From: Elysia marginata
Lineage: Eukaryota > Mollusca > Gastropoda > Plakobranchidae
Assembly: GCA_019649035.1 (NCBI GenBank)
Contig: BMAT01010758.1
Location: forward strand, 97,918 to 125,068
Direction: 5' to 3'
Length of the DNA stretch: 27,151 bases
Under the pieces are notes generated by a model that was given only the letters and a program-made list of their open reading frames with translations, was not told the DNA's origin and did no database searches. Of this stretch, positions 12,994 through 24,700 are shown one piece after another (the first letter of the stretch is position 1; each line of letters starts with the position of its first letter). Position numbers and translations under genes: made by a program.

Positions 12994-14776
12994 TAGTGGT
13001 AGTACTAGTAGTAGCAGCAGCAGCGGGAACAACAACAAAAGTAGCACTAATGTAAAGTACATTTCATCATTAATGTTCCCTTGCTTTTATTCATCAGTAT
13101 TACTTAAAACATTTCACAAATGAAAAACTACTTTCATTTTTTTTACTTTTATGACAGCAAATCGTTGCTGAGCTCTAAACTTATCAATTTCTTAAATCTA
13201 TACCTTCCATAGCTAAAGAATTAAAGCAAGCAGTCATTTTATTAACTGTTTTCAATTTCCATCAACATCTGTATGACTATGACGCAAAACTAAATAACGA
13301 ATTTTTAGAGAGAAGTGTATAAAGACAATAAAATATTTGCGCAAATATTAATTGATTGCTTTATGTTAGCGGGAAAGCTACTCCGTGGAAATTGTTGAAG
13401 TTCAGCAACAGAGGAAACAATACATTGTGGACATTTATTCTTAGACATTTTGTTTTTCACCACAATCGTTGGAAAAAGTGAGAGAGCAAAAAATTTCGGG
13501 GGTGTACTCTACTAAAATTTTTATTAAGTTATAGAGAATTTTGCCTTGGAAATCATACATGAATCTAAAAAGCACCCAGGCTTTTTTTTTTGTTGCATAA
13601 TCTAAAGGATCGCTCAATTTTTCATATCGTTTGAAGGAATTTTATCCATTACTAAAAAATATTTTAAATATTTATTAAGAGGTTTGAATGTATCACTCGG
13701 AACAAAAAAATATGCAAGAACGAAGACAAGTACTGTATCCTATAACGTGATCGTAAAGCTAAGCAAGTCCTAGTACCATAATATCCAGATCAGAACTACA
13801 AGGGTATACAAGCTGGGCTAAGAGGTCGCACGGTGGCATGGCATGTGTGTGATGGTGTGTGTGTGAGGGGGGGTGACGACTGGTTCAGTACAATAGATCA
13901 GTGTTGCACGGGATTTGTTCGTGAATAGCGCAGGAATGCAAACTACATGAACAATCTATTAATCTATTAAGAAAGTACACGAGCTACACACGATGCCGAA
14001 CAGTGTTGCAAATTCTAAACGCTCGACGTATTATACCTGGCAAGACACCACTGATCTATAAAGTTAGCCGGTTTTCCCGTTTTTAACCATTCTCAATATT
14101 AGACCAAACTTACCTCAATTTCAAAAGAGGCCGCCATCTGGGGAGAGAACTGTATAACCCCTCCAGGGTTGTCATTCGAGAGGACATCTATAACGATAGA
14201 GGTGGCGCCTGGTCTTAGCCTTTGTGTATTTGACGGTTCGATGCTGTCCAGGTTAACAACGACACTCTCTGTCAACTCAGGGATATCATCTGCCTTGATG
14301 CCAATGTTGATGAGAACTTCCGACATACCTGGTATCCGAGTAAACAAAAAATGTCGATATTGTCTAACAGTTTTTAGGCGATAGATTCAGGCTGAATCAG
14401 GCGCAAGTCGTATTAAAAAAAACACTTTTATATGAAATGTTCAACCGTTTTCATTTGATTTGAAATCATATGTGTCAGGGTAAAAAAAGATGAAATCTAA
14501 AAAATACACTTTCAAGAATTAAAAGAAAAACAACATAATACGTCAAATTTTGACTTATGCATGATTTGCCCAAGCTCACTTAAAATAAAACGGAACGGTT
14601 GCAAATAACAAAATTTGATATTATTTTATATGCATAATTGTGTGGTATTTCATAGGCCGTGAAAGGTTCTAAAAAATACCCGCACATGCTTGGTTAAAAA
14701 GTACAGATAGGGAAAAAAAACCAACACATGTTAAGTATTGAACCTTTTCCTACCTTGAATTTCAAAAAGTTTAACA

Positions 14777-14842
<66 letters not shown>

Positions 14843-17800
14843 GAGAGAGAGACAGACAGACAGACAGAGAGAGAGAGAGAGAGAGAGAGTATATGAAGTC
14901 AACATTTACCAGTCTCTAGAACAACAGTTCCTGACAAATCTTGCACGTCATCTGCTGTGACGTCATTTCCGGAAACCGACCACCTGACGACCGCCCGTCC
15001 GCTCAGCCCTTCTCTGCTCACCAACAGTCCAACCTTACATGCAAATCAGAACTAATACATTAAAACCAAAGCCTCTATTCATAAAAAACTTTTTTCTCAA
15101 CATTTTATTTATATATGAATAACTGATATCAAAAGCATCACCGACTCCATTTCCATACTGCTTTCACTTAAATCTTGTGTTTCTCTTGTAGTAACCAGTT
15201 TAAGTAAGCCAATTTTTACATAAATGTTTACATAAACTGCTACTAAACCTTTTCTTGGCACAAATTCAGGTTTTTTAAAGAAACATGCTCTTTATGCATT
15301 TATCCCCATGAGTGCTCATACATTTTAATTATAGTAAGCAACATCCGAGGGGATGCTCATGTTGACATACTTAAACTGATAAATACAGTAGTTAAAGTCC
15401 CTGAGGACCTTCAGAGAACATTTTATCTATTGTTGTAATACAATAAAAGCTTGACTAAAATGCAGATATAATGACTGGAGGACTGCACTCTTATCAATAA
15501 TGCCTAAACCATGTAAAAAAAAAAAAAAAGAAAAGTGCAACACGCACAAAACGAACTTTTCGATTGTATCACGACTACAGCGATCTATGAGTTTGGTCTT
15601 TCATTTTATAAATAACAAAAAACTTATTACCATTGTGACCCCCTCTTCGGGCTCGTCTACAAACTGGTTGGTGACATTGAAGAATCCTGTTTCCCCATTG
15701 GCCTGCGCTGCTTGTACTAACACGGTGGTCTGAGGGCGAAACTCACCAATTGTTGGCCCGTTGAACGAGCCGAACCTGGGAGCAGCTGAGAAGTCAGATG
15801 GACAGCAAAACCAAAGTTTGAACAATTTACACACATCGCCTATTAGACGAGAGCTTGAATTTGTTCGAAAGAAGTAACTGGGATCTGATTGGAAATTTTA
15901 AGAGAATATACAAACAACGCTAAGCTCAAAAGGAGCGGGTGGTCTTTTAAATGATTGGTCGATTCATTTTAGGTTTAAAATTCAAGACCTTCTCTCTGAA
16001 TAACTGTCACAAAAAAGTATAAGCATTCAAACGTATTGTTAGGAAGAAAAAAAAAACAAATAAAAAGACCACCAAAGCAAGGCAACAAAAAACAAAACAA
16101 GCACACAAGTCATAATAAATAAGAGCTTAAAGAAGTTTCAGAATTTAAACCATAGTTATGCATTTATGTTTTTTCTAACTGTTTCTTATTGCTTCCAACA
16201 ATTTTCTTTTAAATGTGAAGGTCAATTTCAAATCATTCAGCCTTCAATTTTCCTGAAAACTAATCATGAAAAGACAACTCACGCTCCTCAAAGCTAACAC
16301 TCTCGATGACCGCTGTGAACTGTCCACCTACTGACAGGAAAGCCGAAGCTTTTAGGTCAAAGTCCACCAGAACTGGATCTTGTCCCTCAGGAAGAACAAA
16401 CGTTTCACTGGATGCCTCCAGCACGTCACCTGGTGTGCGAGAAAACGCACAGAATTATGAAAAGCAAAATTTTAGGGGCTAAAGAGTTTGCTGAGGTGCC
16501 AACCCCTAACCAACCGACTCCAGTACTTTGAAGCCACTTTTAATTATTATTTTCCAAAGCATTTTAGAAGTCTCATCCACGACAAGATCCAAATGGAATA
16601 CATATATAGATCGTGGATATGTGCAGGTTTACTCATGTAAGTTTCTTAATCCTTGGTGTTTGAATTGTTTAATTTTTCCATTGGGTGTGTTTAAAGAAAG
16701 TTTTGAGTTTATCCTCACTGTAATGCCTCATATTTTACAACTAAGATGAGGTGGTGCAATTTGCATACTATTATAGGCCTAGACTTCATAGATAGTCTTC
16801 AGACTAAAATTGGTATTGATTGGCAGCTCTGCAAATACAAAAAAAAATGTTATATCCTCATGCCAGTAGCATGCGGCACTTTGTTTGACTACGACAGCGT
16901 TGCTTCGATACCCACTGTCTTATCAAAACTAAGTTTGTCAAAGGATTGGTGTATGAACAATTTTTAGCGCATTAGCTTTATGTCAAAGTGTTTCTCTGTG
17001 TCACGTCATTACAAGTTGCCTCTCCTGCCATCTAAAAGGTGAATTTTTGCATATTTTAAAGATGAAACGAAACGCCAAAATTTATCTTTGTATGTTCAGT
17101 TCAAATAAAATTTTGGAGCAGTAACATTCAAACCTCAAATAGTTTTTTTTTTTTTTACCTTCTTCTCTCTGTTCATAAGAATCTTCATACTGCACTGTTA
17201 TGTTAGCCAGAAGATTTCGCTCTCTGCCGCCAGATCTGGTCACTGATAGCCTCAAAGTCCTGGGCGTTTGGGTCTACAAAGATAGAATGAAGAAATAAGG
17301 AGAGAACAAGAGTAAGGCGAAGAATAAGATCGATAGAGCAAATAAAATTGCGAGTAAAAAGTAAAAGACAGCGAGAGTAAGAGAGAGTGAGAAAGAGAGA
17401 TAGATAGAGAGAGAGAGAGAGAGCGAATGAGTAAAGAAGGGGAGGTGGATTTAGGGAATTATTACTCGAAATGCACAATAAATTCCTATGCTATGAAAAT
17501 ATGGGAAAACTATTGGTTTTGTGGAATAAAATAGACATGCAAGCTACAAAATCCACTGAATCAAACATTTTTACCGTTGAACCCTGCAACTGGTGAAGTA
17601 CTTTTATAATGTTAGAGCAACAGAGTAATATGAGGAATGTTTTGTCCAGTGAGAATAAAACTAGAAAAGCCCAATGTATACAGAATACAAGCTTAGCGAA
17701 ATTTATCATCAAATAAATTTGATACCTTCTGATTGTGTTTCGACCTGACACCTCTAACTTGTGTAATACCAGATTACAGATGCCAAGCTGATATTATTCT

Positions 17801-19620
17801 AACCGGCATTGTCCATTTTCATTTTGGTAATATGCCTAAAGCCAGTGCCTGACGTTTTTATTAGGTGATATTGCCTATGTAAGGTTTAGATAGGGGATGC
17901 TCAACGAAACCATGGGATTCTTCAAATTTTGTTCTGCACTAAGAGCGATATCCACCTCAGCATACAAGCATGGTACACTGCTTCTTCTTAAATCGAGTTT
18001 GAGGCTGTATCACTCCAGTCGTGACCGACAGCGGTATATAGCAAAACAAACGCTAGGTAATCTTGTACGGAAAGCATTATCTTAAACAAGTAACCCATTA
18101 AACTGCTTCATGAATGGTAGCAGTCAACGTCAGAAACCCTGCATGTAGACTAAGTTATTTTCACAATAAAGGAGCCTCATAGCGTCAATAAAAAACAACA
18201 AACCTTCTGGAGACTGTGCACATAATGTAAAAATAGCATTTCTCTATCATTATCAAGATGCCGGACGCTCCCGGAAGTTGGAGTAAAACTTTTTTGTGCA
18301 GTGAAAAAATGACTCCCTAATTTACGTGGGTCTGTATTGATCCTTGGCACAAAAGAGTTATGCTCCAACTTCCGCGGTCGACAACCATTTTGATAGCGAA
18401 ATGCAACATTTTTGCAATGTGCAAACCCTCAATAGTCTCAAACTCTAGAATAAAATAAAAAATCTAAGAATGAATACTTTAATGTGAGACATTTAAGCAC
18501 AGCAATCTAAAGCAAACTGGTACTCACCGTAAAGAGCGCGTGATCAGTGCCTGGACCAAACTCCACAGTACCGTAGACGTTATCGCTGTCCTCTACGAGC
18601 AGCCTGGCCACCGTGACACCCTCCACCTCGGCGTTGCCCGTCACAGAGTTGGGGATGAGGTTCACGTCGAACATCTCGGCAGGCTCTGGCGTGTTATCCT
18701 GGACAACGGTCAATGTAATGCTCGCCTCGTTCTGGCCATCAGCAAAAACAAGTGTTCCTTTGGGAAACAACAAAAATATGGAGCTGAAAGGATTTCAATA
18801 CAGAGAAATACAATCATACAGAAAGACCGATCGATAAATGGTTAGGTAGGTGAGAAACCCAGATCTTACTTACATATTACTTGTTACAATATTGCTTCAC
18901 TGCCCGTTCGAAAGCTCTTCGGGCGACTGATCGTGGTGCTGGGCTACCTCCCCGTTTTGTTGTATTGATGGTTATATATATGGTTCAACTTCATTTCAAA
19001 GGTAATTTTTTTACTATCTTAATTATTTTGAATGGTTTTCTACAAATCTGCTAAGTTTTGGTCATGGGGTTTCATGAATTTAAGAAAAAAATTTTTACCC
19101 AAAGGGCCAATCGGCCATCGGTAGGCCTATAACTAGTATAAGATATCGGACATTAGTCTCCTATTTAGGCTCTACTGGTCGAATCTGTGATTGTTTTAGG
19201 GGAGAGACCGAAGCTTTTATTTTGACAGCCACTGAACATCAAGCGTTAACTTTTGCTTTAAAAACAAAAGGACCATTGGAATCAGGGCAAACTGTATTTC
19301 AGTAAGGAAAGAATTATGGCTATAACCTAACCTCGAACAGGTCCAATGTCTTCGGTAACGGGAACAGAAGCTCCTCGGTCCCGCGTGACCTCCCACTGTA
19401 CCGTAACCTCACCGAACGTGCCCTCGTAGCGGTGTACTTGGAACGTGACCGAGCTGAACGTGTCTTCGTTGACCCGCTGCAGCGGTCTCTCCCCGTCAGA
19501 CGTCGCCTGAAAGCTGAGAATGCCGCTAGGGTTGTCGTTAGCGTTGATGATTACATTGGTCACACTTGGAACGACCAACTCCGCCTCACCCTGGGACAGA
19601 GAGAGAGAGAGAGAGGGGGG

Positions 19621-19690
<70 letters not shown>

Positions 19691-21546
19691 ACTGACAATT
19701 TTATAAACTGCATCAGATTTATGTCTCTTTTGAATATAGAAAGATAAGCTTCATTTTAAAATCTAAAAGATAAATTTGTTTGCCAGGACTCGTTAGGTGC
19801 ACCCATGACAAATTAAAACGAAACAGGAGATATACCATTTTGAAAGGTTTTTTTTTTTCATAACTACTCTAAAGCATTTTGTTTTGTCAAAACTATATTT
19901 TTTTCAAGATAACCATGTAAGAAAAAAAGAGGCTGATTGCTACTTCGCATAAAATTTAACAGGATTATCAGTTACCGAATATAATAGTGGTCAACATTTA
20001 TCCGCTATAAACACCACAAAGGCGCATATTCGTTCAATTAAATATCCGACTTTATACTATTTAATGGCGAAGAAAAAACACTAACACAATGAGAATGATT
20101 ACAAGCATTTAACTTGACCCACGAATAACGATTTTGCCTCCGAATTCAAATCGAGCTAAAAGGTTAGTTTAAATCCAAGACAAATAGACCCAAATGTTGT
20201 AAAAACATAGACTGAGGCAATGCCAGCTCCAGCAAGTCAGTTTCCAATGGTCCACATTATTTAAAAAAAAATATGTAATACCTTGTGTATTTTTTGGCGT
20301 GTGTTAATCTACTGCCTACTTTTTTTTAAGTTAACCTAATGCTATTGATCATAATTCCTAAACGTTTTCACCTAGATCTACCTCTAAACTGAAAAGCCTG
20401 ATTCGAAAATATTCCTCCAATTCTGGAGTGTTGTCGTCTTTGATGAGAAAAGAAATCGTCTTCCTAGTCTCCATAGGCTGGAAGGTCAGAGCGCCGTCTG
20501 TTCCTTCAAAATCTTGCGGCTCAGTCGCGCCTCCATTTACATCCACCTCAAAGCTGTATCTCAACGTTACCAGATGGTTAATATTGCCAAAAGGGGATCG
20601 TTGGCCTTCATCATCCAACCCTCTCGTCACGTCAACGGTGACTGTTTTTGAATTTGGCCCTTCTTCAAATCGGTACTGGCTCTGAATTAGAGAATACAAC
20701 ATAACTAAACGATAGTAAGTGCATACCACACACCTATTTCTCGATCTTAGGCTAAATGCAACACTGATGGGTTTTAAAAAAAATATATATTGTAGCTCTG
20801 GTAAAAAAATCAACCAGGGAGATATAAGTCTTCCTGAAACCCCCTTGCTTGCAGACAATGTTCAAGGTTTCCTATGTCTGAATCCTCGTCGCTCTATTGG
20901 TATTTACAAGATATATTTTTCTATCTTTCTTCAAAGTTATCCATTAAACCATTTTTTCATACAGTTTCCTTAAAAGTTTGTAGACAAAACTTAATTGTCG
21001 AAGAGAAGAAAAATTCATGATTTGTTGTGTTTCGGAATTTACACTTACTTGTATGTTCATGACACAATAAAGTGCAGTAGCATAATAAATTCAAGTTCAT
21101 TTCATTATCAAGTTAAAAATTTTAAAACATTTATGTCAACTAGGGGAAATCCAAGTTTTTCAGATTTAAAATTTTTCTATTCTGTAAATAATTCAAACTT
21201 TAGCTTTTCTATAGGGCCGGATATTTAATTTAAAATAAAATACAATATTAGTACTTTAGTGAATTTTTCTGCTGAAAGCCCCTAAAATCAAATTTATTCG
21301 ATCGACTTGAACAGACTTACCCTGGTTGCGTTTCCTATTATGTTTGGAAAAGATCATATGCAAGGAAGAAATTAGAAGACAAAACCTTGTTAACTCACAC
21401 TAGAAAACCGGACAGCAGCGTCATTGGCTTGAATAACAACCTCTGTCATGGTACTGATGACTCTGGCATCATTGGAAGCTGATATCAACGTCACAAAGAA
21501 GCTTTCGTCTCTCTCAGGTATCTGATGAGCGAGATTACGAGATATT

Positions 21547-21597
<51 letters not shown>

Positions 21598-21673
21598 GGG
21601 GGTCGTTTAGGATTAAGAAGTAGAGATAACGAAAAAAAAATTGAGAGAGAGAGGAAGACAGAGACAACAGAGC

Positions 21674-21721
<48 letters not shown>

Positions 21722-24700
21722 GGAGGGAGCGAGAAAAGTACACTTAGTAAGAGAATAGTACATATAAACAAGAGCAATTTTGGAGATAAAGTTACAAAAC
21801 CCTTTGATGCGCTAACCTCGTGTCAAAACAATTCTGCCTTCTCATTTGTGATCAAGTATGCAGTTTGCGACGTTTGCAGTTTTCTTAAACTGACAAAACT
21901 GTGATTTTATTAACAGATATTCATTGCATATGTACTTTTAAAGAAAACTAAGGTCTTGTAATGGCAATAAGGTGGCACTCATTAATTTTTACAGAGCCAT
22001 TGTGGAGAGCACCTTAACTCAATCGATTATTGGTTGGTTTGATGGAACAGCAAAAAAGGACATTAAAAGACTGAACTCAATTGTCATAAACGCACATAAG
22101 TTAATTGGTTTTAATCTGCCATCTCTTCAAAGTTTATCGGAAGAAAGAATGTCAGCCAGAACAGAAAAGATTTTGAAAGATGACCCCCATACAGTAAGAA
22201 AATATTTTTTTGTTCCCCACTGGCGGAGATTAAGAACGTTCAAAAGAAACAAACCATTAATAAATAGCTTCTTTTTGCAAGCCATAAAACATTTAAATGG
22301 AACTACAATTAAGAGATTATTCTAATTGAATCTTTTCATAAATTAAGGACACATAAGGATGAGATGTTACTTTGAGTGGGATGGGTTAAGAAAAGTGCAT
22401 AATTATATTTCTTGTTCGTTGTGACAAAAGAGAGAAAGTGCTAAATCCATTCTTGTCGACAAAAAAAGTGTTATTTAACTACTAAAACACCCACACTCGG
22501 CTGCACCAATGCGGTTTAACATTAGTCGGACTTAGCGCTAAGCCAGACTTGGCTATATGGCGCTCGATGTTTCACTTGAATACCTGTTGCACGAAGTGTG
22601 GTTTAGGTGAACCAAGGTTGGATCGAGTGGTGCAGTTTAAAGTGACTTGCTTGCTTGATAACGCTGGGGTTTCCCGCATTTATACTTTCAGTTTTGTCAA
22701 AATAATCGCAAATCATGACAATTATTATCGTGTACGTTTTTATCTTTGAAAAGAGATAACTGTTACATGTACTTTCTTGTTATTTACAAGATGGGCGCGA
22801 TGTTTGAGACGAATGCCTCGTCCTTGGAAGATAATGAAAACGAGAACAAAATATACAGCTCATGAAAAAGAACTGCTATTAGCAATATTAATTTAAAGCC
22901 TTATCTTATGATCGAGGACAAAAGAAACGACAGCACCATCAACAACAACAACAACAAAATAACAAAACAAACAAGAAGCATGAGAGCAAGTTACAAAGGA
23001 ACACAGCAGCAACGAAAAAGTTGAGAAACGAGATACTGCAAATATAAAGTCTTTATGAACCGAAAATTAAAGCGAAAAAAAAACATCACGCAAGGCACAA
23101 GAAATAATGCTTACAAATGGCGGTGGTGGTCCAGCAGAACCCATGCACAAAATGCCTGACTCTGACGGGATTATCAACTTACTACCAAATCAGTTTGCGG
23201 CTATAGAAAATGAATTCGATGAGGATCATATAATATATAATTACCCTTTAAACAGGAGATAAGAGTTTTGGTTTTAATTGGTTCATTTGAACTTGTTTTT
23301 AACTGCATTTAAATGTACAGAGAAACTAATGCCTGTTCACAGGGTGCCCGAAAACTGAAAGAAAGTGCTTTGAGGGGTAGGGGTAGAGGTTCGAGTGCAG
23401 GGAACAGGTGGCATGAGCCTGTAACATCAGATGCGATATCATACTTCAAGGATAGTGAGAGGGAGGGAGGCGGGATAACAAAGAAGCAAAGGCAGATGAA
23501 TTTGCCACTTATAAATTAGATTTATTTATTAATAAGTTCACTGTTCATATAAAACCAACATAATCTAGTACAACTGTTTCTTTGTCGAGGGTTATGAAAA
23601 GCAAAATGTAGATAAGAAATGAGTGATTTTCCATGTGAGGTTCACATGCACAGTCGCATGAGAAAACAATCATGCCACCGACATTATGACCATCTACGCC
23701 ATCAGCTGAGACATGTCTCGTTTTGGTTGTGACATCTGGTAAAAATAGGGCAGTTTCGGGTGGCCATTATCTTCAAGTAAATGACCATGTAGTCCTCTGT
23801 TGTAGAGTCTCACAGATAACACTGTTACGAAAAATCCTTGCCTCATGGGCAGATCTAGACCATCTTGCTACAAGACTCAATATTCTAGGATTTTCATCAC
23901 ACACAGATTATGTGTTAATTGAAAATTACACCTTTCTGTTCCGATAATGGACGGATAATGTGGATGGGAGTACAATCTATACAACCAATAACGCCTGGAA
24001 ATCCTGCAATTTCAGAAAAGTCTTGTTTAACGCTGTTTAGTTTAGCGTAAACTGGAAAAGAAACAAAATCCTGATATTTTTTCTGCAGCAGTATAGGCCG
24101 CCCAATGAACAATTCTTCAAGTAGTAAATTTATGAATCCCAAATAGATCTACGTCGACATCGGTCATCAAGAAACATTCTGTTGCAAGGAACCTTATCAA
24201 AGTCAATGCATGCAGTTTAGCAGGAACAAAAGCATTCCTTAAAGTCTGGTGGGATGTGGCCTCTCGCACCATTTCCTTTAAATCCATAGCTGTGTCCTGT
24301 CTAAAACGACTTCGGATCTGAAATTCCCCGTCTTTAATATGATTATCTCTAAAGCATATAAACGAGTTTATTCTATCTCTCATAAGTTGCCGCGGTAGAT
24401 ACAAGAATACAAGAATTTCCATCGGTGAGGGCGCTAGGCCCCTCGATGATCTTGAGGTTTTCAAACCCGACCACCTTGGGAGGATCGAAGCACTGTGTAG
24501 TGGGAAGTTGGTGCTGTATTTGTAGTCCCAAAGGAGTCCATCGATACTGTTTTTTTAAAGACTTTTCAGCTAGATGCAGTGACCGTCCTTTGTTGCAAAC
24601 TAAATTCATTTGCTCCACTTCCTGTATTTATTCTTCAACTTCTTCGTTATAGTTCAAGTAAGTATCCATTTTCTGAACTGTACAAAGTAATTACGAGATT

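Noticed and set aside
12217..13062. Long open frames of poly-Val (plus) and poly-Leu/Tyr (minus)
   Set aside because: They are translations of the TAG trinucleotide array and the N gap, with no splice context.
16528..16967. Two consecutive plus-strand open frames
   Set aside because: They have no recognisable domain, are AT-rich codon noise, and lie inside a minus-strand intron.
17203..17478. Frame containing PNAQDFEAISDQIW across exon H, Calx-like at first sight
   Set aside because: It stops inside the exon and does not join exons G or I in phase. The other frame (VTRSGG, LANIT) keeps phase on both sides.
18903..18925. Hairpin with TTCGAAAG, considered as a tRNA-derived SINE B box
   Set aside because: No A box, cloverleaf or repeated tail is visible.
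19327..19713. Start codon and Ser/Leu-rich leader before exon F, resembling a signal peptide
   Set aside because: The leader is the translated CT microsatellite. The real exon starts at the acceptor after GTCCCAG, as phase with exon E shows.
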